From the NCBI GenBank assembly GCA_947034885.2, contig OX344758.2, positions 9,798,501-9,862,500 of the forward strand: DNA of 64,000 nucleotides. The letters are read 5' to 3'. Under the pieces are notes generated by a model. It had not been told where the DNA came from. It did no database searches and saw nothing but the letters and a program-made list of their open reading frames with translations. Below, piece after piece: positions 34,891 to 47,789 of the stretch; within the stretch, counting starts at the first letter, position 1; every line of letters starts with the position of its first letter. The DNA is from Thuidium tamariscinum. Lineage: Eukaryota; Streptophyta; Bryopsida; Hypnales; Thuidiaceae. Position numbers and translations under genes: made by a program.

Positions 34891-35868
34891 CCCCTTACTA
34901 CCCAAGAGGACCAAAAGTGTCCTCACACAATCTAACAATCAACTTCAAAGTGCTATAACTTTTGCGTCCAATGTCCAAATTCAATAAAAATTTGTTGGAA
35001 AAGGTGTGCATACTAGTTTAATTTTTGTAATATAACTTTCAAATATATCCAAGATGTAATGAGTTTTTGAAAGCCATTTGAAGTTCATAGGTTCAATTTG
35101 AGTTCACCACACTACATTGAGATGGCTTCAACTTTGGGGGTTTGTGTCTTTTTCATCAAATGTTAGTTTTCAATATAATTTTTTGGGTTTTGTTTTCCAT
35201 AAAGTCTACAAGTTATTGTCATATAATTTTCATGTCAATCCATGTTGTTTTGAATGCTTGGGAGCAATTTGAAGTTCAAAATCCAGACATTTTTGCATTA
35301 CAATGAATTTTGTTGGCTTGTAACTTCTTTAGAAAGGATTTTTTTTCAATAATTTTTGTTGAAAAAGTTTCACATACTAGTCTAGTTCTTGTAGTAAAAT
35401 TTTCATATTGATACAAGAAGTCATGATTGACTGAGAAGCATTTTAGTAGAGGTAGGTTCAGCCATAGATGTGTTTTTCTACTACTTTTTTCATTGTTTTT
35501 CTACATTTCAAAACAATTCTGCAAAGACAATGAGTCAATTGAATAATTTTTTTCTTCTACCCAAGTGTTTTCCTATTGGTTTAGAATCACTCTATAGTTT
35601 AAAGTTTTTTCATTTGAGTAGGTTTAGAAATCGAATTTCACCTCCAAATGTGTTTTAGGAAAAATTTAGTATCTTTTTTCAACACTAAAACATTATAATC
35701 TTTCAATCTATATGGTCAAAGAATCCCAAATTTGATTTACACCATCTACAACATGCATACTACAAGATTGTATCGTTTAGATTTTCATACATAACTCACA
35801 TTTAGACTTATAACACTTGAAAAGCAAGGTTGTTTTTTGACATGGTTAGGCCTTGGGCAGTGAGGGGT
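34891..35868. mobile_element. TTAA-flanked element, subtype E (978 bp, complete)
   Basis: TTAA lies at 34887-34890 and 35869-35872. The left end CCCCTTACTACCCAAG and inverted right end CCCCTCACTGCCCAAG differ at two positions. It is colinear with 26234-27194. Confidence 0.75.
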
Positions 35869-35872
35869 TAAA

Positions 35873-36417
35873 GATCTTAAGTTCAACAAGAACATAGAGA
35901 ATACTTAAGTCCCAAGATGTATAGTACAATTTAGTCTAAATCCAAAAATCTTTGGTCTAAACTGTTGTACCCTTTTACTTATGTTTTTGCCCTTTGTAAA
36001 TAAGGTTAATAGTAGGTTTTCCATCATTAGAAGATAAATGAATGCATGGGAGGGTTGTTTTAGAATTGTATTCATTCTTATGAAGAAGCACACTACTAGT
36101 CAAAATATTAAATAATTTAAAATAAATTTAAAATAGTAAATTTAAAATAAAATAAATAAATAAAATTATCTAATGTGGTCATCTCCCGACCATGTTAGAT
36201 GTTGATGTGGCAAAGTTTTTAAAGTCCTCTATCCAAGAACTTACAATCTCATATAATGACCTAGCAATCAATAGCTCGTATATGACCTGAGTGTATTCTT
36301 TAATGGCAAAAAAAATTTTGACTTCTGTAAAATTCTTTCTATGTGCAATTATGATGCATAGCAATTCATTTCCAATACTAATTGAGTATAGGGCATAACC
36401 ATGCTAAAATTCTTCAA
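35873..36417. other. AT-rich gene-free stretch
   Basis: No gene recognised. It contains a run of AATAAATTTAAAATAG-type low-complexity sequence at about 36105-36165. Confidence 0.35.
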
Positions 36418-36652
36418 TGATGCTAGTGTGTGAGCATGAAAGTGTAAGCATGTGAGCCTTGAGCATATATGTAAGTAGATATCATACTATCATTGAAGGT
36501 GCTTATAATATAAACATTTATAATACAAGTTTCTTTAACATATATGCACTATAATCATTGAAGGTTGTTATTATAATATAAAGACTTACATCATAAGTAT
36601 ATAGTCTTCTAGGCTCATAGGTTGATACTTTTTAACTCACATAATAGCAACC
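36418..36652. mobile_element. ~235-bp MITE, copy 2
   Basis: Starts GATGCTAGTGTGTGAGCATG and ends CTCACATAATAGCAACC, inverted versions of each other. The central palindrome seen at 30596-30832 is degraded here. Confidence 0.55.
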
Positions 36653-36874
36653 CTAACTCTTCAACTACATTCCCAACTTGCATTATAGCAATGGCCAATT
36701 TAGTTTGAATCCAAAAATGAGAGAAGTTAACTTTATTTGGGCAATGAAAATCTCTATCCAAACCAATCAAATTATAAGAAGATTTAATTTTCTTTTGATG
36801 TATAATAATACCTCTTTCTCTTCATAGTGTAGAATTCAAGTGCAAATGTCTTCTACTCCATGCATCTTATTGAG

Positions 36875-37190
36875 TGTAAGGTAGGAGGTCCTTAAATGGA
36901 GAACCTCTTTAAATGTACATAGTTTGTACATGTTGCTTTTTCATAGCCTTTAGCAATGTACAAATTGTGTACTATTTAAGAAGTGCTCCATTTTATAGCC
37001 CTAGGCCATTTCAACCTCAAAATTTTATCACTAATTCCACAAAACTCAAAAAAAATATGAAACAACTTGGTTAGATGTCAATTCTACTTGTCTTCCAAAG
37101 AAAATTTACTAAAAAATATTTCTAGAAGTTTTACCTCTCTAAAATTTGGTTCCAGCCCTTAGATGGTCCATTATAGGACCTTTTACCTTA
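36875..37190. mobile_element. ~300-bp TAAGGTAGG-ended MITE, copy 1
   Basis: The left end reads TGTAAGGTAGGAGGTCC and the right end reads GGACCTTTTACCTTA, inverted with changes. The interior is colinear with 52989-53291 (CTAATTCCA, CAACTTGG, AAAATTTACTAAAAA). Confidence 0.55.
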
Positions 37191-37674
37191 TCTACAAATT
37201 TCTTCTCACCTCTTGTAAGTTCTTTTAATAATTCTTTTTAGTTTCAAATCCTTTTTATAGCGACCTTCCTCCAAAAGGCCTCCCACAAAAGGAAGCCCTA
37301 TAATTGGTCATTTATATGATTTAAGCATTAGAAGGGATTTGAAGTCAATGGAAGACCACAAGTTTTTTTGAGTTCTCAAATTATAGGAACATACTACATC
37401 AAAAGTTTGACATGGTCGAGAGATAGCCATGTCAATTTTTTTAATAAATTATTTTAATTTTAGAAATATTTTTTAAATTTAATTTTAGATTTCTTAACAC
37501 TTTTTAGAATTTTTGGAAGAAAACAATTTATTTTTATTTTTTCAAAATTCAAAAAATTGAGCCAATAGGGTTGGTTTGCAATTTTCTCTAAGCATAAGGA
37601 ATGGATTGGGGAATGTAGTCACCCCTTTTCTTTTGAAATTTTACCAATTGTCTTTTTCAGTGAAAAACTATTAG
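37191..37674. other. AT-rich gene-free stretch
   Basis: No gene recognised. Confidence 0.35.
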
Positions 37675-37678
37675 TTAA

Positions 37679-38603
37679 CCCCTAAAGTTCTTTGACTATG
37701 TTTCCACTAAAAACTCTCCAAAACTGTCATTTTTAGTGCAAGTACCAAGTTTTAGAAAAAAAATGTTTTTGGACAAATGTAACCGTAGGATCTTGTAATA
37801 AAGTAGATAGAAATGATGTGGAAAAAATTTCAGAAGAATCCACCGTGTGGATTGCAAGATATTAGCGTTTGAATTTGAAAAATTCATTTTCTTAACCCTG
37901 CTGAAAATTGGGCAGCTGCGGTTCAGAAGGTCTGATTTGTATGAAAAAATGGTCAAAATGGTTGTGCTTCTTTGGATTCTTTAGTAAGAATAAGTTGGCT
38001 ACGTGCTCAAAAAATTTCAAATCATTTGGAATTGTACAACATATAGAAAAAAAATAGTAAGTAGAAAGAAGTAGTGAATCATGTAATATACTAAATTGTT
38101 AAGAATTTAATTATAGAATTAAAAAATGACAATCCCAACGGTTGTGACATTATAATAAAATATCTACATCTAATGTTTTTTTTTTTTTTCAAAAATATTG
38201 AAAATTGAGTTAGATAAACGATTTCAAAGTTTATTTCAAAGTAAAGAATCCATAACTGCCCACAAACTAAAAAACTTCATAACTTTCATCTCATTGATCA
38301 AATTAGAATGATTTAAAGCTTTCCATGTACATATAAGTTTGACAAACCAATTTCAAATTTCAATTTTTCAAAAAAGTGATTTTTTCAGATCTGCCCGAAC
38401 TGCCCGAGTTGAGAAAAAAGCAACATATTATGCAATAACTTTTTGACAATGTAGTCAAAAGTTATGAAAATTGTTGGGCCTTAAAGATATTCCTAGATCC
38501 CATGTTGTGTAAAAATTTCAAAGAAAAATATTAAAAACTCCATTCATAGGTACCTGCCCAAAAAAGTTATGTTGCCAAAAACAAAGGGTTGGTCCTTTAG
38601 GGG
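37679..38603. mobile_element. TTAA-flanked element, subtype C (925 bp, complete)
   Basis: TTAA lies at 37675-37678 and 38604-38607. The ends are CCCCTAAAG and, inverted, CCCCTAAAGG. The interior is colinear with 18481-19427. An 86-codon minus-strand open frame is a repeat translation. Confidence 0.75.
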
Positions 38604-38689
38604 TTAATGATCAGTTTTGAACCATTGAAAGTAAAAATATCGACTAATAGTGATAGTTTTCCATTACTGAGTAAATGTTAACTAGTAGT

Positions 38690-41470
38690 TATTAAAACTA
38701 ATTGTCTTTAATCGGTTGACCACTAGTTTGCCGGCGGTTCAGGCGGTTTCTCTCTCTCTCCCTCGCCGTAGCATATAGTCTTTCAATTTGTTGTTTTCCG
38801 CCCCCACTCTCTCGGTTTTCTCGGTATTCATTTCGGTTTTCAGTCGAATTGTTTTTGTGTAATGATGAACTCCTTCAATTTTTAATATAAGTATATTTTA
38901 CAAGTTGTGTTTGTGGTTGTGCTGTCCAGTGATTGGACTTGTTGTTATTTGAGGTGGAGGCTTATTCTAATTGTTTGTTGTGTATCCAGTGATTGGATTT
39001 TGAAGGAGTATATTTTGTGTGATTGTATTTATTGTTAGACCAATTGTGTTATTGTGTTTGATTATTTAACAAGTTGTGAATTACTTGTGTATGTTTGAAT
39101 TAGTGCTTGATTCTGGTTGTTGTTGTTATTGAATGAATTGTCTTGTTGTTTGGATATTATACCAACCAGTTGTCTTTGTGGGTGTTTGTGATTGGAATAT
39201 TGTGAACCTGGAAAAACCAGTTGTTTATGTGTGCACAGAATGTGTAGTCAAGTTGTTAATTTACTCGGTGTTTATGTAAAACAATTTGTGCTTATGAGTG
39301 ATTGTGCTTACTATTTGTTTGCTTCGTTTTGTAAGTAAAATTCAGCGAGGAAATTACTGTGCCAGGCGGAGTTAAAACAAATTGTGTGTTAAGTTGGTTA
39401 TGCTCTGGGTGTTATCTTTGTTTTGATTAAACTACTGGTCGCTGGAGTGCTGGATTGGGTCACGGAGTTGATTAACGAATTGTTGAAGATAAACAAGTTG
39501 TGTTGGAGAAACCAAGCAGGTGCTGTTAAAGAAGATCAAGCTGGCTTGCAGCGCCAGGTCCCAGCGGTGAAGTCTTGGCTGACAAAACGATTTGTTGGAG
39601 GTTGCTCCAAGAAAGAGGTAAGAGATTCACTATCCAATTGTTGTAAGACTCTTTTGAAATACTGAGAATAACGATTGGTTGTTCTTTGGAATCGGTTCGT
39701 GTGATTCTCTAACTAGTTTTGAAGTCTGCTAAGCACAAATTGCCAACACTAATTTATCAAACTGATCAATTTACAATTAGTGTTGATTCAATAGTGTTGC
39801 AAGTATGCATTCACAAACCAGTTGTTGTAATAATGGATTTATTCAAATGGTTATAATTAATTTGGATGGATTTGTATCGAATTATTAACCAACTTGGAAT
39901 TACTTATTGATATACCAATAGTCTAGTGGGGTTAGCTTTGTCCTAAATACTATTGAAATATCAAACTAGGACAAATTGTAGTTCACAACAGATGCATCAA
40001 ACTTGTTTGTTATGAATGAGATTAAGGAGAATATTAAAACAAATTGTAATTTGATGTGCTGATACTAATTGATTATTCCTTACGGTTAATTGTTTTGGAT
40101 CAAATGGATGTTGATAAATCTGATGTATAAATAGGTTATGTGTTATTGTGGTTAGTTGAAACTAATTGTCTTAGACAGGATTAATTCATACGCCAAACAA
40201 TTTGTGTTATAACATGCTTATGTGTGTCGATTGATTTGTATGTACCTAACTAATTGTTTTGGTCCCTGGTTGTGTGTGATCCTGGTCGGGAGAAGTTGCA
40301 TCAACAACTAGTTTAATTTATAATTACCTTGTTTTATTTGGCTGATCCTGAGTGGTTATTTTGTGAATTACAATTAGTTAGGTTGTGGAAATTGTCAGTC
40401 AATTATGTGCTAAGCATTGGGATTGATTACAGACTAATTGTCGCTATGGGATGGAAACTAGTTGTGCAAGTCTATGAATGATTAAAGGTTAATTACTTAA
40501 TAAGATAGTTTATATTTTATAGCCATAAACAAATTGTAAAACGAATGGTTCAATCATTCAAGTTTATAGAAACCATTTGTTTTGGAATTTGGTTCTTCGG
40601 ATTAATTATTGATTATTAGTAGTTCAGTTAGTTGTTGACAGACATTCCTTTTGTAAAACAATTAGTTAGGACTGACTGGTTTCCTTCTCTGTGAGTAACC
40701 GGGAAAATTGGACAAATTGTGGGAAGCTGTATTTGTGATTGATCATTCAGGTTGCCTTATAGACTAATAGTTTATAAAACAAAACTTAGAGAAATCATTT
40801 GTTGATAGGAAATTTGTAAGGAATTATTTATTGGTTAAAATGGTATGAACAAATAGTAAAATGAAGTTGTTGGATTAGGTTTATTAGATATGGTTGTTGG
40901 GAAGGAAGATTTTGTATTGGAATGAGATTGGGATTAAAACAAATTGTCTTTTCCCTGGGTGTTTGGTATTTGGTCTTATCAAAGCTTAATTTCAACCACT
41001 TGTTTAAAATTGGGTATTAGCCAATTAGTAAACTAATTGTAGGATGTTTTAACCTATGGTTGTGAAGTGCAGATAAAATAAGGAGCTTGCATTACACACT
41101 CATGCCCTGCATTTAGATAGTGACAAATTGTTTTTAGATAGGACAGGGACTATTTCCTTGAGCATCCTAATTAGTAATTCGGATAGCTAAGTAGTGACAG
41201 CAACAATTTGTTTGGTAGAAACAATTACCAGTAATTAATGAACCATATGGTTACTCAATTATTGTTATATATATATATTATATTTAAATTGCATTTAAGT
41301 CTAGATCATGCATGACAAATTGTGGGTCTACACAACTATTTGTTTATTAGGAATTGAGCCACACACTAGTGAAGGACTGTGACTGCATTCATGCGTCCAT
41401 AGCATTAATAAAGGACTGGCCAACAAAATTTGTGTACTTGGGAATAAGAGTGGATACGAATTGTTAGAAA
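38690..41470. repeat. 2.8-kb tract with recurrent ACNANTTGT motif
   Basis: A nine-base near-palindrome of the form AC-N-A-N-TTGT (ACAAATTGT, ACTAATTGT, ACAAGTTGT, ACCAGTTGT) or its complement recurs about every 40-80 bp. By eye I find roughly 40-50 occurrences, for example near 38696, 38900, 39040, 39070, 39280, 39377, 39493, 39969, 40162, 40530, 40715, 40940 and 41315. The words between motifs are not obviously repeated. The left part includes a CT-rich run (38749-38761) and GC-richer DNA. AAGAG|GTAAGA at 39612-39622 resembles a splice donor. An 80-codon frame (39423-39665) matches no family. It could be a long transposon end with protein-binding sites, an LTR, or a non-coding transcription unit. 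Confidence 0.6.
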
Positions 41471-42119
41471 TTAAAGTGTTATTATTATGTATTTCCTATT
41501 TCATTTCTGAATACAAGTGACTTTAGCCACAATACGTTAGACTATTTGATCATTCCCCTAGATTTGAACCCCTATACTATAGTCCTGGGTTTTGTGGAAT
41601 TAGACAAAACTTAGACTACAGGGAACAACCCTAAAATGGACTTCTCTTGCCTTCAAATCACTTCTAATGCTAGAATTTGGTCATCACATGTGCCAACAAA
41701 TAAGTCAAATCCATATTTTTGAGAAGCTTACATCCATTTATTGTATATTGTTTCTACTGGGTTGTACATTAGAATGTCTATTAGTTCTTCTACTGATTGT
41801 CTTTCAAATATGATGAATGAAGCCTCTATTCAAAGAATTCATAGTTTAGAGTTGAATTAAGAAATAGAAAAAAGAAATGAAGATACAAGTCATATTGGTT
41901 CTAAGAATCTACCCCACAAACAATATCATAAGGTACCAAAACGCAAGCCAATCCTCAAGTTTACAAATGGATTGTTCAAATGTAGCTACAAATAACTACC
42001 AAGCTCTAATTTCTAATTACATCTGGTCTCTTTAGGACATTGATATTGCATCTTTGTACTACTTACAAAATTGGATGTGCTAATTTTGGACTTTTTTGGT
42101 GATTAGCTTCTTTGCGTGC
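41471..42119. other. Gene-free stretch
   Basis: No gene recognised. It leads into the transposase relic. Confidence 0.35.
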
Positions 42120-42870
42120 TTTGTATATGCTCAACTATTGCCCAATGGAAGGGTTTAGGGTCTTTTACAATCCACCACTAAAACAAATAGATCCTCTAAC
42201 TCATACACAATGTGATTTCCATTATAAAAGTTGGCTTAATCATCAAATATGAATCCCTCAAAGGTTAGATCTAACACTTTATTTTTTACTATAACATTAT
42301 ACAAACAAGAAAAAATGAGTCGGAATTTAATACCTTCAATTTGCATATCATCGATAGCAATGGGCATGACTTTAGAATAAGTGGATTCATAGGTGTGACA
42401 ATTGATTGTTGTCCATAATATTACCCTATTTACATGATCAAATATGCCAAAGCAATTCTTGAGGTCCTTGTCAAGTTGCATCTATTTTATGTGATCAATT
42501 CTACTCCTAAATCCATCCATGAGCATCTTCAAAAGTAAAAACCTTTCTTGCCTTTGTCCCAAGAATATTCTATTGTGAATATAAGTCATTTTGGCTTGTC
42601 CCATTATGTCAAGTATTCAATCAATCAGTCTCACTACCCTTATTGTTGCTCCAAAGAAAAGATATCATATTGTGTACATTGGGCAAATTAAAGAAATGGA
42701 ACTTATCTATGACACTCATTAATGCATCACCATAGGGCATCTCCTTTGGTTTGATTCCATTGTGAAAAAGGAACATGTCGAAGAACTCCTTGCTTGTTGC
42801 CATGGTAATAGGGAAAGTTTTTGTAGTTGAAGTTAATAAGCAATTGCTCCATTGATTGCTTCCAAAAGAA
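42120..42870 (-). pseudogene. Decayed DDE transposase-like gene (MULE-like)
   Basis: On the minus strand a frame from ~42604 down to ~42120 reads, with stops at 42482-42484 and 42236-42238 and more beyond, as a protein with ILWTTINCHTYESTYSKVM, then PIAIDDMQIEG, TFEGFIFDD and KHAKKLI. I associate this order with transposase-like open frames seen repeatedly in moss and lycophyte genomes. That recollection was not checked. A second frame at ~42620-42870 (EFFDMFLFHNG, then ALMSVIDKFHFFNLPNVHNM) is in a different register and probably encodes the upstream part, so a frameshift separates them. It is non-functional. Confidence 0.5.
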
Positions 42871-42989
42871 TTTCTACATTGTCCGTCAAAAACTAGATGC
42901 AAAACAAAGCTTAAGTAGATGTATACATCTCCAACTTGACAGTAGTGATAGTAGTGACAGTAGTGACAAATCTCCAACTTTGAATACAT

Positions 42990-44380
42990 ATTAAATTTTC
43001 CAAGTTACATATACTAAGGCAAATAGAAGATTGTCTACAAACTATTGGAGCACAATAGAATTTGGTAGAACAATTGAACCCAAGCTAAAAGAATGTTTGG
43101 TGATTCCAATATATTTAGTTTTGTAACTCTTTGAATCTTATGTGTAGTAGTCACATTTCATATTTTGACAAATCAAATGCTTAGCACAAAGCAATTTTCT
43201 CAACTTCAAACCTAGCTTATTCTGGCTTTTTGTGAATGTTAGATGCCATGGTGCAACACTATACATGACCGTCACACTATTCATCTATATTGTGTATGTC
43301 TCTAGCCCTACATAAAAATCAATCATATAGTAGCAACTCAAAGTATACATTGCCACCAAATCAAGCAAGAAGAAATTGGACCTTTTGATATTCAATGGCA
43401 TTGAAATCAATCTAAGCAAGTTCATTTTGTACTCTAGACACTAGAAAGAATTTGCAAATACATTACAATACACTTAGGGAAATTCAATAATTGGAAGGGA
43501 GAGGGATTAAGAAAATGTGAACAATGCAAAACTACTATGGGTAGTATAGAAAGTAATAGAAATAGATGACTCCACCATGGATGGCCAAGGGAAATTTGAA
43601 GAGGATAATAAACAAACTTTAATTGGCATCTTGCCTTCAAAGTCATTAGATAATTCTATTATTCAATTTAGAGTCTCACATTTAACAATATTGACACTAG
43701 ATAAAATCATATTGTCATATAACATTCTCACCTTGGAGACTCCACTTGTATTGAACATGATATGGGAAGTTTAACATTGGTCTCGCTAGAAATGGATATT
43801 AGTATTTCAATTTAAGCTAGTAAGAGCTTTGGCAAGAGATTATAATCTCTATAGCATCATGTAAAAAGAAGCCAATAGAATCCTTTATGATCACTACATT
43901 ATAATTGCAAGATAGATTCCTTGATAATGTCACAGGACTTCACCTTAAATTTTTTCCTCTACAACATCAAAAGAAAAGGAGAATCCAAAGCAAATATAAA
44001 AGAAATGGGTGAACACATGTATAAAAGCTAGACTATCTAATTGATAAAATGAATGGGATTGCATAACCTTTAGCAACATTACTAGCCATAGTAAACCATT
44101 AAAGAAAACTATAGGCAAGCAACAATACTAAGAAGCAAAAAGGAACAAGCCATGATATTTGCAAATGCAAGGGATTAGAATATAAAGAAGAAATACATAT
44201 AAGGTCAACCCAAACAAAAGAAAAATTTTCATGGATGCACCACAATTAGAAATTGGATTAATGATCTAAACTCTTGTTATTATTTATTATATTAAGATTT
44301 GATATAGAAGAGGGTATATTAAAAATGTTTGAAATGGAGGTGGATAAGGCAACAGAGTATGCTAGGAGTTGATCAATATA
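42990..44380. other. AT-rich gene-free stretch
   Basis: Two short overlapping frames on opposite strands (43434-43774) match nothing known. This may be the eroded body of the element that carried the neighbouring transposase relic. Confidence 0.35.
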
Positions 44381-44384
44381 CTAC

Positions 44385-44900
44385 AATTTATTTTCTTTTT
44401 TTAATAGACAACCATTATTATTGAAGGGTTTTTTTGTATATAGGTTTGCTTCCAACATATACTATGCATTTAGTGAAACACTACAATTTTTTGGCCTTTC
44501 TAATGTACAATCATTAGCAAATATACTTTTTTCTAAATTGAGGTTTATTTTCAATATGCACTAGGAATTAGTCAAATGCTATGATTTTTTTGGCCTTTCT
44601 AATGGACAATTGTTAATAATTATGATTTTTTTAATTCAATTTTTCTTCCAATATATACTATGGATTTGATCAAATGCTATATTTTGGCCTTTCTAGTCCA
44701 TAACCATTAACAAAATTATTTTTTGGATTTAGGTTTTTTCCAATATTTTCTAATTATAAGTTAAGCGTTGCAATTTTGGGGCATTTATAATGGACAACCA
44801 TTCACAACTACACTTTTTAGAATTCAAGCTTATTTGCAATAAATGCTACAATTTTTATAATCTTTTCAATGAACAACCATTCATAGATTCTATATTAATT
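44385..44900 (+). repeat. Tandem ~97-bp repeat, about 5.5 copies
   Basis: The block GGCCTTTCTAATGGACAACC-ATTA, followed by a T-rich part and CCAATATATACTATG, recurs with the CAACCATTA core near 44409, 44508, 44606, 44701, 44795 and 44873. Spacing is 94-99 bp except for the last, shorter unit. Confidence 0.65.
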
Positions 44901-45619
44901 ACATATTTATTTATATGATATCATTCTTTTTAGCTAGGGTTGGTAAAAAAAATTTATTTAAGAAAGCCTAAAATAGAATAAAATGACTGAAAAAATTGCT
45001 AAATTCAACAAAAAGTTAAGTGACTTAGTTGCTTTAAACAAAAAAATCCAATATTAACTGGAAAGTTCAAAATAAAGTTGAATTACCATTTACCATCAAA
45101 AAATTTGATGGCAAAACAAAGGGGTTACTTTGTTGACATTTTGTAAGAATAAAGAATAGAAAGGTTGTTTTATAATGAAATCTATTGCCCATTATGAATA
45201 TTTTAAGGGATAATTTGAAGATGAGAACTTTATTGCTCATTGTCAAAACATAGGCATTGTATACAAAGTAGAGTATAAATGTCATGTAGGCATAGTAAAT
45301 TAGTAATGTAACTTTTTTCAAAATTTTGAATTCATTTATTGCAAAAATTCAAGATAACTTTAATCTCCAAAAATCCATTTCAATTTTAATCCTCCACAAA
45401 ATATATATATAGACAAAATTTAGAAAAGATGCTTGAAATGTCAAAGAAAATGACTCTTTCAACCCCTCTTTGAAATTTTTTTTAATAAATTTTGTTTGAG
45501 GGCTCAAAATATCAATTGGATTTTTGGAGATGAAATTTAGCTTGATTTTTCATATAATTTTAGTTTAAATTTTTCTAAAAAGCAATAGTCTACTATGCCT
45601 AAATGAGGTGTAAAATTTT

Positions 45620-45745
45620 ACTTTAAACAAAATTTTGACTTAATCCCTAATGGACCAAGTTACATGTTTTGGCAACATAGAAATTTTGGGCATATGAAAT
45701 TATTGTTTTATTCTTTGAAATTTTCACACAACATGTAGACAAAGA
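45620..45745 (-). mobile_element. Fragment of a subtype C TTAA element (reverse)
   Basis: CCCTAATGGACCAAGTTAC, TTTTGGCAACATAGAAATTT and GAAATTTTCACACAACATG are the reverse complement of the right end of the 18481-19427 element. Confidence 0.5.
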
Positions 45746-45757
45746 ATATCCTTTTAA

Positions 45758-46000
45758 CCCCTATATGCCCAAGGCATGTTTTGAGCTTCTTGGAATTTGC
45801 TCTAAAGTGAACAAAATGCCAACGTTTTGATAAGTTGTATTAGTTTGGAGTAAAAGATTGTAATATTTGACCATAAAGGTGCTAAAACTCCAAAAGTAAT
45901 GTGAAGTCTTTCTATCCTCTTTTCATCTCCAAAAATCCGTTTCAGATTTTGAGCCTCAAATAAAAAGTTATAGACAAATTTGCTAAAAGATTTGAAAAAG
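45758..46000 (-). mobile_element. Fragment of a subtype A TTAA element
   Basis: TTAA at 45754-45757 is followed by CCCCTATATGCCCAAGGC and then AGCTTCTTGGAATTTGCTCT, the reverse complement of the right end of 6558-7205. The distal end cannot be found. Confidence 0.5.
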
Positions 46001-46057
46001 ATTCACATAGAAAGATTACTAGATTTTTGAGTAGTTGTTTGGCAGTCATACGAAGTT

Positions 46058-46145
46058 ATTTTGTAGTAGAACCAGAGTGGTGATGTTGTCATTTTATAGT
46101 AGAACCAAAGTAGCGATGTTGTCATTTTGTAGTAGAACCAGAGTG
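46058..46145 (+). repeat. 33-bp tandem repeat, about 2.7 copies
   Basis: The unit ATTTTGTAGTAGAACCAGAG plus TGGTGATGTTGTC starts at 46058, 46091 and 46124. Confidence 0.75.
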
Positions 46146-47789
46146 AAAAAATGGGACTTAATAATTACTATTGAGTCCTTTCTAAATACCTTAGTGTATG
46201 TTTATTGAAATTCTTAATATAGCAAATGTAAATCATATGAAGTGTTCAAAACTAGTGCAATGACAATGGCACACATTTCTAGAAGTATTGGTGGCATATC
46301 GATAGGAATTTAAAAAATCATAGAAATGGACTCTAAAGAAGAAAATAGTATACACAAACAAAGAAAAATGCCACAAACAATGCATCATTTCACAATAAAA
46401 TTAAAAAAAAGAAAAAATATTGTATTAGAAGAAGATTTTCTTTTAAATGAATAAGATAAACCTAGAAGAAACATTCCATGTATTTATATTGTTAGCAAAT
46501 TACATGCAATAAAAACTTTGGACCCTCTACTTCTTGAATATTGATGCAATGGTCAACAAAATGTATTTTCAATAAGTATTTGAGTTGGAGTACATGTCAA
46601 TATGAGTCATTTCCTTTCAATATACAATCTTCTTGAAAGTCTTATTATATATTATTTGAGGTGAAAATTTTCAATAGTAGAAATCTAAGTGGTTATTATC
46701 AATCAAATTTCAAAATTACAAGTTAAATTTATCATTGGGAAAGATTTCAGCCTTAAAAAAGGCTACAAGTTTTGCACCCCTATAGTGCAACTATAGAAAA
46801 AAATAAAAATAAAAAATTATTTTTAATCTTTTGAAATTTGAAATTTGATGTGGTACTACTGGTGCTATGTTAATACTACATGAGATTGACAATTGTTAAA
46901 TATTTTTGTAATTGTACCATGGATGTGTTCAAAATAAATTCTTAATGGCCTCTTTTAGGGTTGAAAATTTTCCTAATGAGTTTTTAATAAAATTAGTAAG
47001 GTATTAAAAAATCATTTTATTGCACATGATATACAAAATCTCCATAGAGTAATCCTCTTAAGAGATAAATTAGGAATTAAAAATTAAAAAGAATAAAAGA
47101 TAAACTTATGTACGCAGCTCATATATTATAAATATACATACATATATATATATATATATATGTGTGTATGTGTGTATGTGTGCACAAGGATCATTGGTGT
47201 TAAAACAATTGCTTTTGCAAAATTATATTGAATTTAAAAAGAACAAGAAGTTATGAAAAGGCCAAATTATAAAAAATTAAATGTAAATTTTTTTGGATTG
47301 TGTATATATTAAAAAAAATTCACAATGTATATGAAAAATTGAAACACCTATGAATAGCTTTAAAAATTTGACTACAAGAAATCCCATCTAGTTTAAATTA
47401 AAATTTCTTTTAAAAATCCAAAATGTTGGATACCTTATTCTATGATACATGTATTAGAAAAATTCATATAATTATTTTTTAAATATTTTTATAGTCCTCA
47501 AAGAATATTAATTTCATATATGTAATTACATTTTTGAATTCCTTGTTAAAAAGGGTATAGGAATTTTCTACATTTAAACAAATTACATCCCTTGAGATTG
47601 GATTGAAGTGCATTTGTTTATAAGTGATTGTAATTAGGGCCATATACTATAAGAGTTGCATACCCAAGAAGATAACTTATTAGCTTAAGAAGGATATTAG
47701 AGTGTGAGTGTTGGAAGATTCTAAAGGGTCCTTGCAAAAAACATAGTGCATTTTTTAGAGCATTTTAGTATTAAACACTTTTTGAAATA
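46146..47789. other. AT-rich gene-free stretch with a microsatellite
   Basis: No gene recognised. A (TA)n run at about 47141-47161 passes into (TG)/(TATG) repeats to about 47183. GGGTCCTTGCAAAAAACAT at 47727 is a possible lone end of the GGGTSATTGCAAG family. Confidence 0.4.
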
